Position numbers and translations under genes: made by a program. The notes beneath the pieces are model-generated. The model was not told the DNA's origin and ran no database searches. It saw only the letters and a program-made list of their open reading frames with translations. A stretch of DNA of 64,000 nt from CAZMRF01 sp964568735 (lineage in GTDB: Bacteria; Acidobacteriota; Polarisedimenticolia; JACPZX01). The stretch spans positions 1-64,000 of the forward strand of contig CAZMRF010000001.1 of assembly GCA_964568735.1 (NCBI GenBank), written 5' to 3'. Numbering within the stretch: the first letter of the stretch is position 1; every line of letters starts with the position of its first letter. Shown here one piece after another: positions 8,358-18,527 of the stretch.

Positions 8358-8801
8358 TCAGATGTCGAAGATGACGCGGGCCCGCCACCGGCCCGCCGCG
8401 TCGGGTCCGGCCGAAAGCATGTGGTAGGTCACGGCCTTGATCTCTCTCTCGAGCCGGTGGCGTGCGGGATCGTATCTCTCCCCGCGGGCCTCGCCGCGTA
8501 GGCGCAGCCCTCCGCTCCCTGAGGCCTCCATCGCGACGTCGAAGCCCCGGAAGAGCCAATGGCCGGCGTCGTGCAGGTAGAGCAGCTCCCGGAGCCATCG
8601 TTGCAGGAGCATGGCGGTGTCCGGCGCCTCGATCTCGAGCCTGAGGCTGCATGCTTCCTCGATCGGCGCCTCCTCGCCCGCGATGATATCAAAGAGGGCG
8701 CGGCCGCAGATCGCGAAGAGCGAGGGCCCGTCGGCAGCCTCCGCTTCGATGCCGATGTCGGCCGTGTGGTCGAGGTGCCGGTAGGCCGCGGATCCATTCA
8801 T
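8358..8801 (-). CDS. Archease, RtcB-activating protein
   Basis: The 147-residue protein matches the archease (SHS2 domain) family. It has [16 protein letters not shown] at the start, acidic [13 protein letters not shown] in the middle, and the C-terminal [10 protein letters not shown] plus RVIFDI, whose final Asp/Ile residues are conserved. Archease speeds RtcB guanylylation and allows multiple turnover. Its stop lies 11 bases before the rtcB ATG, so the two genes form a co-translated ligase-plus-cofactor pair. This supports rtcB being functional rather than a decaying gene. The ATG at 8801 is preferred (GGGAGG 10 bases upstream, conserved N-terminus). An in-frame GTG eight codons upstream is possible. 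Confidence 0.93.
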   Translation of the reverse strand: MNGSAAYRHLDHTADIGIEAEAADGPSLFAICGRALFDIIAGEEAPIEEACSLRLEIEAPDTAMLLQRWLRELLYLHDAGHWLFRGFDVAMEASGSGGLRLRGEARGERYDPARHRLEREIKAVTYHMLSAGPDAAGRWRARVIFDI

Positions 8802-8859
8802 CCCTGGCAGCGCCTCCCGCGGCACGGGCCGCCCGCGAGCCCTCCCCGATCCTCCGCGG

Positions 8860-11592
8860 TCAGGCCGTGGCTTCCTTCGCGGCCTCGCGTCCCGCCGCGA
8901 GCCTCGCGATGGGGACCCGGTAGGGTGAGCAGGAGACGTAGTCCAGCCCCACGCGATGGAAGAACTCCACCGAACGGGGGTCGCCGCCGTGCTCGCCGCA
9001 GATTCCCAGCTTCAGGCCGGGCCGGGCCGCGCGCCCTTCGGCCACGGCGATCTCGATGAGGCGTCCCACCCCCGTGGTGTCCAGGCTCTGGAAGGGATCG
9101 TCGGGGACGATCCGCCGGGCCACGTACTCCGGCAGGAAGCTCTTCGTGTCGTCGCGGCTGAAACCCCAGGTCATCTGGGTGAGGTCGTTCGTGCCGAAGG
9201 AGAAGAACTCGGCCGAGCGTGCCACCTCGCCCGCGGTGAGAGCGGCCCGGGGGACCTCGATCATCGTCCCGACGAGGTAGGCCACCTGCCTCCCCGTCCG
9301 ACCGAAGACCTCAGTCGCCACCCTCCTGGTCATCTGCTCCAGGAGGACGAGCTCGGCGGCCGTGCCCACGAGAGGGATCATCACCTCGGGCAGGGCCTTC
9401 ACCCCCTGCGCCGAGACGGCACAGGCGGCCTCGAAGATGGCCTGGACCTGGCATTCATAGAGGCCGGGATGGGTGATGCCGAGGCGGCAGCCGCGGTGGC
9501 CCAGCATCGGGTTCGCCTCGCGGAGGCCGTCGATGCGCTGCCGGATCTCGTCGGCAGGGACTCCCATCGCGGCCCCGAGGCTGGCGATGGTCTCCCGATC
9601 GTGGGGAAGGAACTCGTGCAGCGGCGGGTCCATCAGCCGGATGGTGACCGGAAGCCCGTCCATCGCACGGAAGATCCCCTCGTAGTCCTCCCTCTGCATG
9701 ACGAGCAGATCGGCCAGTGCCGAGTCGCGCTCCTTCGCCGCCGTGGCCAGGATGACGCGCCGCACGGTCTCGATCTTGGCCGCGTCGAAGAACATGTGCT
9801 CGGAGCGGCACAGGCCTATCCCTTCGGCCCCGAGGGCCCGGGCCGCCGAGGAATCGCCGGGGGTGTCTGCGTTGGCGCGGACACGCAGCCGGCGGGCGGC
9901 GTCCGCCCAGGACATCACCTTCTCGAACTCCCGGTAGACCCTCGATGCCTCAGGCTTGAGCCGGCCGGTCACCAGAACCTGAATCACCTCGGAGGGAGAG
10001 GTCCGCATGCCGCCGAGTATGACCTCGCCCGTCGATCCGTCGATGCTGATCGCGTCGCCCTCCTTGAGGGGCCGCCCTGCCAGCGTGGCCGATCGTCCGT
10101 CCTCGGAGAACTCGAGCGCCGGGCAGCCCACGATGCAGGGCTTCCCCATCCCCCTCGCCACGACCGCCGCGTGCGAGGTCATGCCCCCGCGCGCCGTGAG
10201 GATGCCCACCGCGGCCGCCATGCCTGCGATGTCCTCGGGGGAGGTCTCCTCCCTCGCGAGGATGACGTCACGCCGATCCCGGCCTGACCCCGCCATGCGC
10301 GCCGCCGCCTCCGCGGTGAAGGCAACCGCCCCGGAGGCGGCTCCCGGTCCCGCGTTGAGCCCCTTCGCGCCGATCCGCCCTTCGCGGCGCGCCGCTTCCT
10401 TCTCTTCCGGGTCGAAGGCGGGGGCCAGCAGATCCTGGAGCCGGTCCGGCTCGATCCGGAGCAGGCCCTCGCGCGGTGTGATCATGCCCTCGGCCTCCAT
10501 CTCGACGGCGATCCGGACGGAGGCGAGCCCCGTCCTCGCGCCGCGGCGCGTCTGGAGGACATAGAGCTTCCCCTTCATGATGGTGAACTCGATGTCCTGC
10601 ATCTCGCGGAAGTGCTTCTCGAGGCGGGCGGCGATCTTCGTGAGCTCGGCGTGGATCGCGGGCATGTCCCGCTGCAGCGAAGCACCCCCGGACTCGTCGC
10701 TGATGGTCCGCGGCGTCCGGATCCCCGCGACGACGTCCTCCCCCTGCGCGTTCGGGAGGTACTCGCCGTAGAGGCCCTTCTCGCCCGTCGCGGGGCTTCG
10801 CGTGAAGGCCACCCCCGTGCCGCAATCGTCTCCCTGGTTCCCGAAGACCATGGCCTGGACGTTGACCGCGGTGCCCCAGTCCTCCGGGATCCTGTTGAGA
10901 CGACGGTAGGTGATTGCCCGATCGTTGGACCAGGAGCGAAAGACCGCCTGGATCGCGCCCCACAGCTGCTCGTAGGGCTCCTCGGGAAAGGGACGGCCCG
11001 CCTCCCTCAGCGTCGCGTCCTTGAAGGAGGCGACGACGGCGTGGAGATGATCCGCGGAGAGGTGCTGGTCCTCCTCGACCCCCGCCTTCTTCTTCGCCTC
11101 GTGGAGAAGACGGTGGTAGACCTTCTGCCTCTCCACGCCCATCACGACGTCACCGTACATCTCGATGAGCCGCCTGTAGCAGTCGAGTGCGAAGCGTGCG
11201 TCGTGCGTCCTCGAGATCAGCCCCTCGACGGTGCGATCGTTGAGACCCAGGTTCAGCACCGTGTCCATCATCCCGGGCATCGAGGCCCGGGCCCCCGAGC
11301 GGACCGACACGAGAAGGGGGCGCGCGGGATCGCCGAATCGCGCGCCCATCCGCTCCTCGACGGAGGTGAGGGCGCCGCGGACTTCCCCCTCGAGCCCGGC
11401 GGGGAACCGCCCGGCCTTCAGGTAGTCGAGGCAGACCTCGGTGGTGACGGTGAAGCCCGGCGGGACGGGCAGCCCCAGGCGGCTCATCTCCGCCAGGTTG
11501 GCCCCCTTCCCTCCGAGGAGCTCCTTCATCGAACCATCGCCGTCGGCCTTTCCGTCGCCGAAGACGTAGACCCTCTTCGTGCTTCCGCTCAT
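8860..11592 (-). CDS. ppdK: Pyruvate, phosphate dikinase
   Basis: The 910-residue enzyme interconverts pyruvate, ATP and Pi with PEP, AMP and PPi. Domain order is typical: an N-terminal ATP-grasp nucleotide domain (GGKGANLAEMSRLGLPVPPG and SVRSGARASMPGMMD), a central swivelling phosphohistidine domain with GGMTSHAAVVARGMGKP, and a C-terminal TIM-barrel PEP/pyruvate domain ending with KLGICGEHGGDP and DYVSCSPYRVPIARLAA. Catalytic His and the C-terminal Cys are present and the length is standard. The ATG has GGAG six bases upstream. It lies 30 bases after glyS and 58 before archease in a minus-strand run. It would serve gluconeogenic PEP synthesis or PPi-dependent glycolysis; direction cannot be read from the sequence. 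Confidence 0.97.
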   Translation of the reverse strand: MSGSTKRVYVFGDGKADGDGSMKELLGGKGANLAEMSRLGLPVPPGFTVTTEVCLDYLKAGRFPAGLEGEVRGALTSVEERMGARFGDPARPLLVSVRSGARASMPGMMDTVLNLGLNDRTVEGLISRTHDARFALDCYRRLIEMYGDVVMGVERQKVYHRLLHEAKKKAGVEEDQHLSADHLHAVVASFKDATLREAGRPFPEEPYEQLWGAIQAVFRSWSNDRAITYRRLNRIPEDWGTAVNVQAMVFGNQGDDCGTGVAFTRSPATGEKGLYGEYLPNAQGEDVVAGIRTPRTISDESGGASLQRDMPAIHAELTKIAARLEKHFREMQDIEFTIMKGKLYVLQTRRGARTGLASVRIAVEMEAEGMITPREGLLRIEPDRLQDLLAPAFDPEEKEAARREGRIGAKGLNAGPGAASGAVAFTAEAAARMAGSGRDRRDVILAREETSPEDIAGMAAAVGILTARGGMTSHAAVVARGMGKPCIVGCPALEFSEDGRSATLAGRPLKEGDAISIDGSTGEVILGGMRTSPSEVIQVLVTGRLKPEASRVYREFEKVMSWADAARRLRVRANADTPGDSSAARALGAEGIGLCRSEHMFFDAAKIETVRRVILATAAKERDSALADLLVMQREDYEGIFRAMDGLPVTIRLMDPPLHEFLPHDRETIASLGAAMGVPADEIRQRIDGLREANPMLGHRGCRLGITHPGLYECQVQAIFEAACAVSAQGVKALPEVMIPLVGTAAELVLLEQMTRRVATEVFGRTGRQVAYLVGTMIEVPRAALTAGEVARSAEFFSFGTNDLTQMTWGFSRDDTKSFLPEYVARRIVPDDPFQSLDTTGVGRLIEIAVAEGRAARPGLKLGICGEHGGDPRSVEFFHRVGLDYVSCSPYRVPIARLAAGREAAKEATA

Positions 11593-11622
11593 TCAGGACT
11601 CCACGCGTGGGGCAGGCTTCCT

Positions 11623-13812
11623 CTATCCAGGTGCGGCCCCATCCACCCCGGACTCGACGACTACCTCGGCGAAGTCGGCCTCCCGGCACAACAGGCGCGA
11701 GAGTCCGGAGAGAAGCGCGAGCCGGTTCGCGCGGATCGCCTCCTCGCCGTCCATGACGAGCACATCGTCGAAGAATCGATCCACGGCCGGGCGCAGGGAG
11801 GCGATGGCCGAGAGCGCCCCGACGTGATCGTCGCGCTCCGCGAGGGAGGTGGCCTCCGCCCCGGCGCGGAGAATCTCCCGATGCAGGTGCTTCTCGGCGG
11901 GCTCCCGGAAGAGCGACTCGGCGGCGCCCTCACCCCGGGGGCGGATGCCCTTCTCCTCCGCCTGCGCGAGGATCTTCCGCACCCTCTTCGCCGCCGCGGC
12001 CAGCGCCAGGAAATCCTCGTGCCCCCGCAGGCGGTTCAGCGCCTCGGCGCGTCTCCACGCCTGCAGCGGATCGGACCAGCCCGCAGCCAGGGCTGCGCGC
12101 GCCGCATCGAAGCGGATGCCCGCCTCCTCCATCAGGTAGCGCAGGCGCTGGGAGAGGAACTCGCGCAGGGCATCACCCGGGCTTCCGCTTGCGGGAATTC
12201 GCCGCCGCGCCGGTGCCGCGCCGTCACCGCCCATCTCCACGGGTGCGAAGGGGGCCGCAAGCTCCAGGGCCCCCTTGAGGAGTGGATCCAGGTTCACACG
12301 GATTCGGTTCTCGATCAGGATCCGCATCAGCCCCAGCGCAGCGCGGCGCAGGGCGTAGGGATCCGCCGAACCCCTCGGCACCAGGCCCGCGACGAAGCAG
12401 AGCGCGAGGGTGTCGAGCTTGTCGGCCAACGCCAGGGCGGCTGGCGCCCCGGGCGACGGGACCGGATCCGAGGCTCCTGCCGGCCTGTAGTGCTCCTCGA
12501 CGGCGCGTGCGCAGGCTTCGGGATGCCCCTGGAGCCGCGCGTAGATCCCCCCGACGATCCCCTGCAGCTCGGGGAACTCGCCGACCATCCCCGTCGTGAG
12601 GTCCGTCTTGCAGAGTCCCGCCGCCTCCATCGCCGCCTCCCTCTCGGCCCGCGAGAGGCGGAGGGCCGGCGCGAGGTCGGCGAGGAGCGCCTCCAGACGC
12701 CGGACCTTGTCGGCATAGGTTCCCAGCCGCGCCTGGAAGGTGATCCCCTGGAGCGCTCCCGCCCGATCCCGCAGCGGGGTCTTCTGATCCTCTTCGTAGA
12801 AGAAGCGCGCGTCCGCCAGCCGGGCACGGAGGACCCACTCGTTGCCTCGCCGGATGAGGCCGCCAGGATCGGGGTCCGTGGTCAGGGCGCCCACGAAAGC
12901 GTTCAGAAGGCGCCCGCTCTGATCCTCCACGGTGAGGTACTTCTGATGATGGCGCATCGCGGTCATGAGGACGGCGTCGGGAAGCTCGAGGAACCGCTCG
13001 GGGAAGCGCCCGCTGATGACCTGGGGATGTTCCGTGAGGAAGGTGAGCTCGTCGAGGAGCTCCTCGTCGGGGCGCAGGCGCCCCCCCGCCTCCGCGGCCG
13101 CCCTGGCCGCCGCTCCGGCGAGGCTCCTGCGCCGCTCCTCGTGGCGCACCACGATCGCCCCGCGCTCGCCGAGGATCTGCGCGTAGCTGTCGGGATGGGG
13201 GATCTCGTGGGGGCCGGGGCCCAGGAATCGGTGCCCGCGCGTCGTGCGCCCGCTCCGGATTCCCAGGAACTCGAAGGGGACGATCACGCCGTCGAGGAGG
13301 GCGAGGATCCAGTGCACGGGCCTGACGAACTCGTGGCCCTGGTCTCCCCAGCGCATCATCTTGCGGAAGCGCAGGGCGCCGAGAACGGTGGGGCACGCCG
13401 CGGCGAGAAGATCGCCGGCGCTCCTGCCCGGCACGCTGCGCCGCGCCGCGAGGACCTCGCCGCGCGGCGTTTGCGCAACCTCGAGGCGATCGATCGCGAT
13501 GCCGTGCTTCCGGGCGAAGCCTTCCGCGGCCTTCGTGGGGACCCCGCGCGCGTCGTAGGCCGCGGCCCTCGCGGGGCCGTGCACGACCTCCTCCCGATCG
13601 TCCTCCCTCGGGTGGATCCCCCGGATCAGCGCCACGAGGCGCCTCGGCCCACCGTAGCCCGGCTCCTGCTTCGCCTCCCGGCCGAGCTCTCCGAGCGCCT
13701 CGAGGATCCTGCTGGAGAGATCGTCGAGCGCTTCGCGGATCATGGGGGCGGGGATCTCCTCGCAGCCGACCTCCAGCAGGAAGGTGCTGCGGGCGCCGCT
13801 CCCCTCACGCAT
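11623..13812 (-). CDS. glyS: Glycine--tRNA ligase beta subunit
   Basis: The 729-residue beta subunit of the alpha2-beta2 glycyl-tRNA synthetase begins with the typical [14 protein letters not shown]. It keeps the family segments [45 protein letters not shown] and [20 protein letters not shown], plus the C-terminal anticodon-binding helical part. The ATG at 13812 overlaps the 3' end of glyQ by eight bases, so translation is probably coupled to give equal subunits. Longer in-frame extensions would run into the glyQ C-terminus and lack family similarity. It binds tRNA-Gly and contributes to aminoacylation with GlyQ. Confidence 0.96.
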   Translation of the reverse strand: MREGSGARSTFLLEVGCEEIPAPMIREALDDLSSRILEALGELGREAKQEPGYGGPRRLVALIRGIHPREDDREEVVHGPARAAAYDARGVPTKAAEGFARKHGIAIDRLEVAQTPRGEVLAARRSVPGRSAGDLLAAACPTVLGALRFRKMMRWGDQGHEFVRPVHWILALLDGVIVPFEFLGIRSGRTTRGHRFLGPGPHEIPHPDSYAQILGERGAIVVRHEERRRSLAGAAARAAAEAGGRLRPDEELLDELTFLTEHPQVISGRFPERFLELPDAVLMTAMRHHQKYLTVEDQSGRLLNAFVGALTTDPDPGGLIRRGNEWVLRARLADARFFYEEDQKTPLRDRAGALQGITFQARLGTYADKVRRLEALLADLAPALRLSRAEREAAMEAAGLCKTDLTTGMVGEFPELQGIVGGIYARLQGHPEACARAVEEHYRPAGASDPVPSPGAPAALALADKLDTLALCFVAGLVPRGSADPYALRRAALGLMRILIENRIRVNLDPLLKGALELAAPFAPVEMGGDGAAPARRRIPASGSPGDALREFLSQRLRYLMEEAGIRFDAARAALAAGWSDPLQAWRRAEALNRLRGHEDFLALAAAAKRVRKILAQAEEKGIRPRGEGAAESLFREPAEKHLHREILRAGAEATSLAERDDHVGALSAIASLRPAVDRFFDDVLVMDGEEAIRANRLALLSGLSRLLCREADFAEVVVESGVDGAAPG

Positions 13813-14716
13813 GGCCCGTGCCCTCCCGCGCGAGGGCACCCGACAGCGGGAAGCCGAGCGCTTCACGGGACTCGAGGTGGAGGCGCGCCGCATCGCAGGC
13901 CAGGGCCCTGACGCGGTGGATGTACGCTGCCCGCTCGGCCACCCCCACGGCGCCCCTGGCGTCGAGGATGTTGAAGACGTGGGAGCAGTTGAGGCAGGCG
14001 TCGTAGGCGGGCAGGTAGAGCCCGCGATCGAGAAGGCGGCGCGATTCGGCCTCGTACGCCTCGAAGAGCTGCCGGTTCATCGTCACGTCGGCCACCTCGA
14101 AGACGTGGCGGCTGTGCTGCGCCTCCTCCTCGCGCCGCACCTCTCCGTAGCGGATGACCCTCCCTGACTCCGCAACTCCCCACGGAAGCTCGAAGATGTT
14201 GTCGATGTTGTTCAGGAACATGCAGATCCGCTCGATGCCGTAGGTGAGCTCCGCCGAGACCACCGGGAGCTCGATCCCGCCCGCCTGCTGGAAGTAGGTG
14301 AACTGCGTGATCTCCATCCCGTCGCAGAGAACCTGCCAGCCCACTCCCCCGGCCCCCAGGGTCGGGGATTCCCAGTTGTCCTCCTCGAAGCGGATGTCGT
14401 GGAGCGCAGGATCGATCCCGAAGGAGCGCAGGGACTGGAGGTAGATATCCTGGACGTCGATCGGATTGGGCTTGAGGATCACCTGATACTGGAGGTGCTT
14501 GAGGAGCCGGAAGGGGTTCTCTCCGTAGCGTCCGTCGGCCGGCCGCCTCGACGGCTGGACGTAGCCCACGCGCCACGGCTCGGGCCCGAGGACCCGGAAG
14601 AAGGTATCGGGGTTCATCGTCCCCGCCCCCACCTGGACGTCATAGGGCTGGGTCAGCAGGCAGCCCTGCGCCGCCCAGAAGGCTTCCAGCGCCATGATCA
14701 AATCCTGAAGCCTCAC
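13805..14716 (-). CDS. glyQ: Glycine--tRNA ligase alpha subunit
   Basis: The 303-residue catalytic subunit of bacterial-type glycyl-tRNA synthetase. Near-invariant family segments include [51 protein letters not shown] and [20 protein letters not shown]. It starts at GTG 14716, which overlaps the recO stop (GTGA) and follows GGAGGGGAG; the resulting [14 protein letters not shown] matches the family N-terminus. The GTGA overlap with recO and eight-base overlap with glyS indicate a translationally coupled recO-glyQ-glyS unit. The two-subunit form, rather than the single-chain GlyRS, helps place the genome among didermic bacteria. Confidence 0.97.
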   Translation of the reverse strand: MRLQDLIMALEAFWAAQGCLLTQPYDVQVGAGTMNPDTFFRVLGPEPWRVGYVQPSRRPADGRYGENPFRLLKHLQYQVILKPNPIDVQDIYLQSLRSFGIDPALHDIRFEEDNWESPTLGAGGVGWQVLCDGMEITQFTYFQQAGGIELPVVSAELTYGIERICMFLNNIDNIFELPWGVAESGRVIRYGEVRREEEAQHSRHVFEVADVTMNRQLFEAYEAESRRLLDRGLYLPAYDACLNCSHVFNILDARGAVGVAERAAYIHRVRALACDAARLHLESREALGFPLSGALAREGTGHA

Positions 14717-15480
14717 CTCCCCTCCTCCGCCAGCACCTGCCTGAGATAGGCCGCGGACCTGAGCTCCCTTCCCGTGAGGGAAACCAGGGCCGCGACGGTG
14801 GCCTCCTCGACCTCGCGGAGCGCCGGGGCAGAGTAGATCACGCCCGCGAACCGCGACGGGGCCGTGCTGCGAAAGGCCTCGAGGATGGCGAGGGCGCTCT
14901 GCGAGAGGGTCAGTGTACGGCCTCCGACCCCCCGGCTGCACCTGGGGCAGAGGGCCGCCTCTCCCCGGGATGAGATACGGGCGCCCCCCTCGCCGAAGGC
15001 CCTCCCGCACGCGTCGCAGGAATCGAGGGATGGAAAGATGCCGTGGAGCCGGGCCGTCCAGAACTCGAAGTAGCGCAGGAGCACCGGCGTTGGGATCTCC
15101 TCCCGGAGCGCATCGATCACGGCCCCGAGCAGCCGGTAGTAGCGGCGGTCGGATTCCTTCTCGCGCGTGAACTCCCCCGCGATCTCGCAGATGTACGACG
15201 CCCCCGCGGCCGTGACGAGCTGCTCGTGCAGAGTGAAGGACTCGCGAAGCAGCTCGAGATCGTCGATGCGGGCCAGCTCCCGTCCCTCCTTCTCGAACCA
15301 GGTGACGCGCACGCGCGACAGGCGCTCGAGCCGCCCTCCGAATCGGCGAACGCTCCGGGCGGCCCCGTGGGCCAGTCCGCGCAGCTTGCCCTCCTCCTCC
15401 GTGAAGAGCGTCACCAGGCGGTCCCTCTCGCGGGATGGGGCGGTGTCCAGCACGAAGGCTTCGCTGGAGCGCGTGGGCAT
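14713..15480 (-). CDS. recO: DNA repair protein RecO
   Basis: The 255-residue protein matches RecO. It has an N-terminal OB-fold ([20 protein letters not shown] and [13 protein letters not shown]), a helical C-terminal domain, and a zinc knuckle with CDAC and CPRC near residues 155-180. RecO loads RecA on SSB-coated single-stranded DNA with RecR in the RecFOR pathway. The ATG at 15480 sits 37 bases after mgtE. Its stop is shared with the glyQ start. recO beside glyQS is a pairing seen in several phyla. Length is normal and nothing is missing. Confidence 0.92.
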   Translation of the reverse strand: MPTRSSEAFVLDTAPSRERDRLVTLFTEEEGKLRGLAHGAARSVRRFGGRLERLSRVRVTWFEKEGRELARIDDLELLRESFTLHEQLVTAAGASYICEIAGEFTREKESDRRYYRLLGAVIDALREEIPTPVLLRYFEFWTARLHGIFPSLDSCDACGRAFGEGGARISSRGEAALCPRCSRGVGGRTLTLSQSALAILEAFRSTAPSRFAGVIYSAPALREVEEATVAALVSLTGRELRSAAYLRQVLAEEGR

Positions 15481-15517
15481 AGGAGGCCTCGGCTATGAGC
15501 CCGCCGGGGTCATGGCC

Positions 15518-16909
15518 CTAGCGGCCGAGAAGCGACAGCGCGAGCTGGAAGTAGACCACGATTCCCAGGATGTCGATCGCGCTCGTCAGGAAGGGCCCGG
15601 TGGCGATGGCCGGATCGAGCGACATCCGGGCCAGCAGCATGGGCAGGAAGGAGCCGACGGCGGCCGCCAGGATCATGATCGCGCAGATCGTCGAGCCCAC
15701 GAGCAGGCCCGTCAGGTGCGGCAGGGAGGGGATCCAGAGCGAGGCCACCCAGAGGAGAGCCCCGTAGGAGAGGCCGAGGATCCCCGCGATCCGGATCTCG
15801 CGAAGAAGCACCGACCAGACCTGGCGCTTCTCCAGCCGGCCGGTGGCCAGGCCGCGCACGACGATCGTGGCGCTCTGCGTTCCGATGTTTCCTCCCATCC
15901 CCACGATCATGGGCAGGAAGCCCAGGAAGATCATGATCCGGGAGATGGGTCCGCGCGGGGCGGTCATCAAGGGCTCGTAGAGCGCGTAGAGCGTCGCCAC
16001 GGCCGAGCCCCCCACGAGGGAGACGGTCAGCCAGGGCAGCCGGTGCCTCGCCGCGCTGAGCGCCGAGCGCTGCAATCGCTCCTCGTTCGACGTGCCCGCG
16101 AGCTTGTAGAAGTCCTCCGTCGCCTCCTCTCTCAGGACGTCGATGACGTCGTCGACCGTGATGATCCCCACGAGCCGGTTCTGCTCGTCGACCACGGGGA
16201 TGGCGAGAAGGTTGTACCGGGAGACGAGCCGCGCGACCTCTTCCTGGTCCTGCTCCGTGCGCACGGAGAGGACATTGGTGGACATGATGCGCTTGAGGGG
16301 CACATCGGGGTCGGCGAGGATGAGCTGCCGGAGGCTGACGACGCCCAGGAGGTGGTTGCGGGAATCCACGACGTAGAGGTAGAAGACCATCTCGACGTCA
16401 TGCTGCGATCGGAGCGCGCTGACCGCCTCGCCCGCCGAGGTCTCCTCCGGCAGGGCGAAGAAGTCCGGGCTCATGATCCGGCCGGCCGTCTCCTCGGGAT
16501 AGGAGAGCAGGTCCTGAACCTCTTCTCCCTCTTCGGCCCTCATCTGGGAGAGCACGCCCTCTCGCAGCTCCTCGGGCATCTCGGCGAGGATCTCCGCGGC
16601 GTCGTCCGAGGGGCAGAGCTGGAGCACGAGGGAGATCTCCCGGATGTCCATGCGAGCCAGCTTCTTCGATGCGTCGTTGGGATGGAGACCCGTGACGACG
16701 GCAGCAGCCGTGCTCAGATCGTGGTCGATCAGGAGCTTGAGGATCTCTCCCGCTTCGGCCTCCGTGAGGTAGGAGAACTGGGGCGGAAGGTCAGCCGGAT
16801 GAACCCGCTTGAGCAGGTTCAGGAGGTGGGACGTGGCCCCCCGGCGGAGGAGGCGCCGGATCGAATCGAGGAGCACGGTGCTGCGCTGCTCGCGCGTGAC
16901 GGCCTTCAT
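15518..16909 (-). CDS. mgtE: Magnesium transporter MgtE
   Basis: The 463-residue protein has the MgtE layout. An N-terminal helical cytoplasmic domain (about residues 20-125, HPADLPPQFSYLTEAEAGEI) is followed by two CBS domains (about 130-255; VVDSRNHLLGVVSLRQL and VVDEQNRLVGIITVDDVIDV). Then come five membrane helices from about residue 285, with the selectivity segment GNIGTQSATIVVRGLA. MgtE is a homodimeric Mg2+ channel whose cytoplasmic domains close it when internal Mg2+ is high. The gene lies 37 bases upstream of recO and 176 bases after era. Cobalt is an occasional alternative substrate in the family. I see no regulatory RNA in the leader. Confidence 0.95.
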   Translation of the reverse strand: MKAVTREQRSTVLLDSIRRLLRRGATSHLLNLLKRVHPADLPPQFSYLTEAEAGEILKLLIDHDLSTAAAVVTGLHPNDASKKLARMDIREISLVLQLCPSDDAAEILAEMPEELREGVLSQMRAEEGEEVQDLLSYPEETAGRIMSPDFFALPEETSAGEAVSALRSQHDVEMVFYLYVVDSRNHLLGVVSLRQLILADPDVPLKRIMSTNVLSVRTEQDQEEVARLVSRYNLLAIPVVDEQNRLVGIITVDDVIDVLREEATEDFYKLAGTSNEERLQRSALSAARHRLPWLTVSLVGGSAVATLYALYEPLMTAPRGPISRIMIFLGFLPMIVGMGGNIGTQSATIVVRGLATGRLEKRQVWSVLLREIRIAGILGLSYGALLWVASLWIPSLPHLTGLLVGSTICAIMILAAAVGSFLPMLLARMSLDPAIATGPFLTSAIDILGIVVYFQLALSLLGR

Positions 16910-17085
16910 GGGGAACCCGGACCTCCCGCACCGCCGAACGACAGGCCGCTCCTCGATATCGAGTTGAGCGGCACGAGTCGGGTTCGGGGGCTTCGGATCT
17001 CATGATCGCGCGCGAGTCTACCACAGTAGAGCGAGCGGAGGCCTGTGGGCTGCTGCGCGCCAACTCAGGGTGCGGGCGCAGCGAA

Positions 17086-18033
17086 TCAGCCGAGGCCGAG
17101 CCGGTCGAGAACCTCGGCGCTCTCTCGCCACCCCTTCTTGACGCTCACCCAGAGCTTGAGGACGACGTGGCGCCCCAGGAGACGCTCGATGTCGAGGCGG
17201 GCTTCGGTGCCGATCTGCTTCAGCATCGAGCCCTCGCGGCCGATCACGATCGCCTTCTGGTTCTCCTTCTCGACGATGATGGAGGCCTCGATGCGTATCA
17301 GCTCGTCGACCTCCTCCCATCGATCCACGAGCACGGCCGTCTCGTGGGGAAGCTCCTGCCGGGTAGCGAGGCAGATCTTCTCCCGGACCAGCTCCCCGAC
17401 GAGGAACCTCTCGTGCTGGTCGGTGAAGATGTCGGCGGGGAAGAGCGGCGGGCCCGTTGGAAGGCGCCGGAGCGTTTCCTGGACGAGCCGATCCACGTTC
17501 TCGCCCGTCTCCGCCGAAAGGGGGATCAGCTCGGCGAAGGGAAATTCGCGAGCGGCCTCCTCCAGGACGGGAAGTATCCGGGGCCGTTGGACCGCATCGG
17601 CCTTGTTGAGGACGAGGATGACGGGGGGCGCGTCGGCCTGGAGTGTACGGATGACGAAGCGGTCGCCCGGCCCGAGGCCTTCGGCCTCGACGACGAGGTG
17701 GATGAGGTCGACCTCGAAGGCCGAGGCGAGCGCGGAGTCCACCATCCTCCGGTTCATGCCGTGATGAGGGCGGTGGATGCCGGGCGTGTCGAGGAGGATG
17801 ATCTGCCCCCCCTCCACGTTGCAGACCCCGCGGATGCGGTTGCGGGTGGTCTGCGGGACGGGCGAGACGATCGAGACCTTCTCGCCCACGAGCCGGTTGA
17901 CGAGCGTCGACTTCCCCACGTTGGGGCGGCCCATGACGGCCACCACGCCGCAGCGGCCTGCTTCGTCCGCCGTGGGCTCCTTCTCACCGGGAGCGGATGC
18001 AGCCCCACTGTCCGGCTCCCGCCGCTCGTGCAC
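17086..18033 (-). CDS. era: GTPase Era
   Basis: The 315-residue protein carries the Era G motifs GRPNVGKST, TTRNR, DTPG and NKAD, and a C-terminal KH domain with VIVEKENQKAIVIGREGSML. Era binds the 3' end of 16S rRNA and assists 30S maturation. The N-terminus is longer than usual by about 20 Glu/Ala/Pro-rich residues before CGVVAVMGRPN. The start is GTG 18033, four bases after the ybeY stop, with GAGGGG nine bases upstream inside the ybeY end. The phoH-ybeY-era order is a common late-ribosome-assembly operon and supports all three calls. Confidence 0.96.
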   Translation of the reverse strand: MHERREPDSGAASAPGEKEPTADEAGRCGVVAVMGRPNVGKSTLVNRLVGEKVSIVSPVPQTTRNRIRGVCNVEGGQIILLDTPGIHRPHHGMNRRMVDSALASAFEVDLIHLVVEAEGLGPGDRFVIRTLQADAPPVILVLNKADAVQRPRILPVLEEAAREFPFAELIPLSAETGENVDRLVQETLRRLPTGPPLFPADIFTDQHERFLVGELVREKICLATRQELPHETAVLVDRWEEVDELIRIEASIIVEKENQKAIVIGREGSMLKQIGTEARLDIERLLGRHVVLKLWVSVKKGWRESAEVLDRLGLG

Positions 18034-18037
18034 CGGG

Positions 18038-18502
18038 TCAGCCCCTCGCCCGCAGACGGCGGCCTGGGAGTATGCGAGCGGCGAGATCCCGCTCCAGCTT
18101 CTCCATCTCCCCGCCGTCCACCTCGTGATCGTATCCGAGGAGGTGGAGGAACCCGTGAATCAGCAGGCGGCGGACCTCGCCCGCGAGGGCCTGCCCGGCC
18201 TCACGCGCGTTCCGCCGCGCCGCGGGGACCGAGATGACGATGTCGCCGATGCGGCTCACTTCGGCGGCCGGACCGCGCCCATCGGGAAAGGCCAGGACGT
18301 CCGTGGCACGGTTCCGCCTCCGGAAGCGGAGATTCAGCCTCCGGATCTCGGCGTCCTGCGTGAAGAGGACCGCGACTTCCCCGCGGGGCGCTCCGACGAT
18401 GCGGCCTGCTCTCCGGAGGAGACGTGCCACCTCGGGGGGGCCGAGGGGCGCGCGCCCGCTCCTGTCGAGCACGGAAACCTCCAGGCTTCGCGGCGCCGCC
18501 AT
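18038..18502 (-). CDS. ybeY: Endoribonuclease YbeY
   Basis: The 154-residue protein holds the family zinc motif H-x3-H-x5-H in LLIHGFLHLLGYDHE, plus DVLAFPDG and GDIVISV. YbeY is a single-strand RNase involved in 16S rRNA 3'-end processing and ribosome quality control. The ATG at 18502, 25 bases after the phoH stop, gives a family-like start (SLEVSVLDRSG). Longer upstream reading overlaps phoH in a different frame and is not protein-like. It sits between phoH and era, the usual context. Confidence 0.92.
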   Translation of the reverse strand: MAAPRSLEVSVLDRSGRAPLGPPEVARLLRRAGRIVGAPRGEVAVLFTQDAEIRRLNLRFRRRNRATDVLAFPDGRGPAAEVSRIGDIVISVPAARRNAREAGQALAGEVRRLLIHGFLHLLGYDHEVDGGEMEKLERDLAARILPGRRLRARG

Positions 18503-18527
18503 CAAGGCGCCCGCAGCTCCGCCCGGG

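Noticed and set aside
10612..13911. A 1099-codon plus-strand frame opposite ppdK and glyS
   Set aside because: It spans two well-supported genes on the other strand and reads as His/Arg/Gly-rich shadow sequence.
15167..17005. A 612-codon plus-strand frame opposite recO and mgtE
   Set aside because: No recognisable domains; low-complexity charged composition typical of antisense frames; mgtE and recO are clear.
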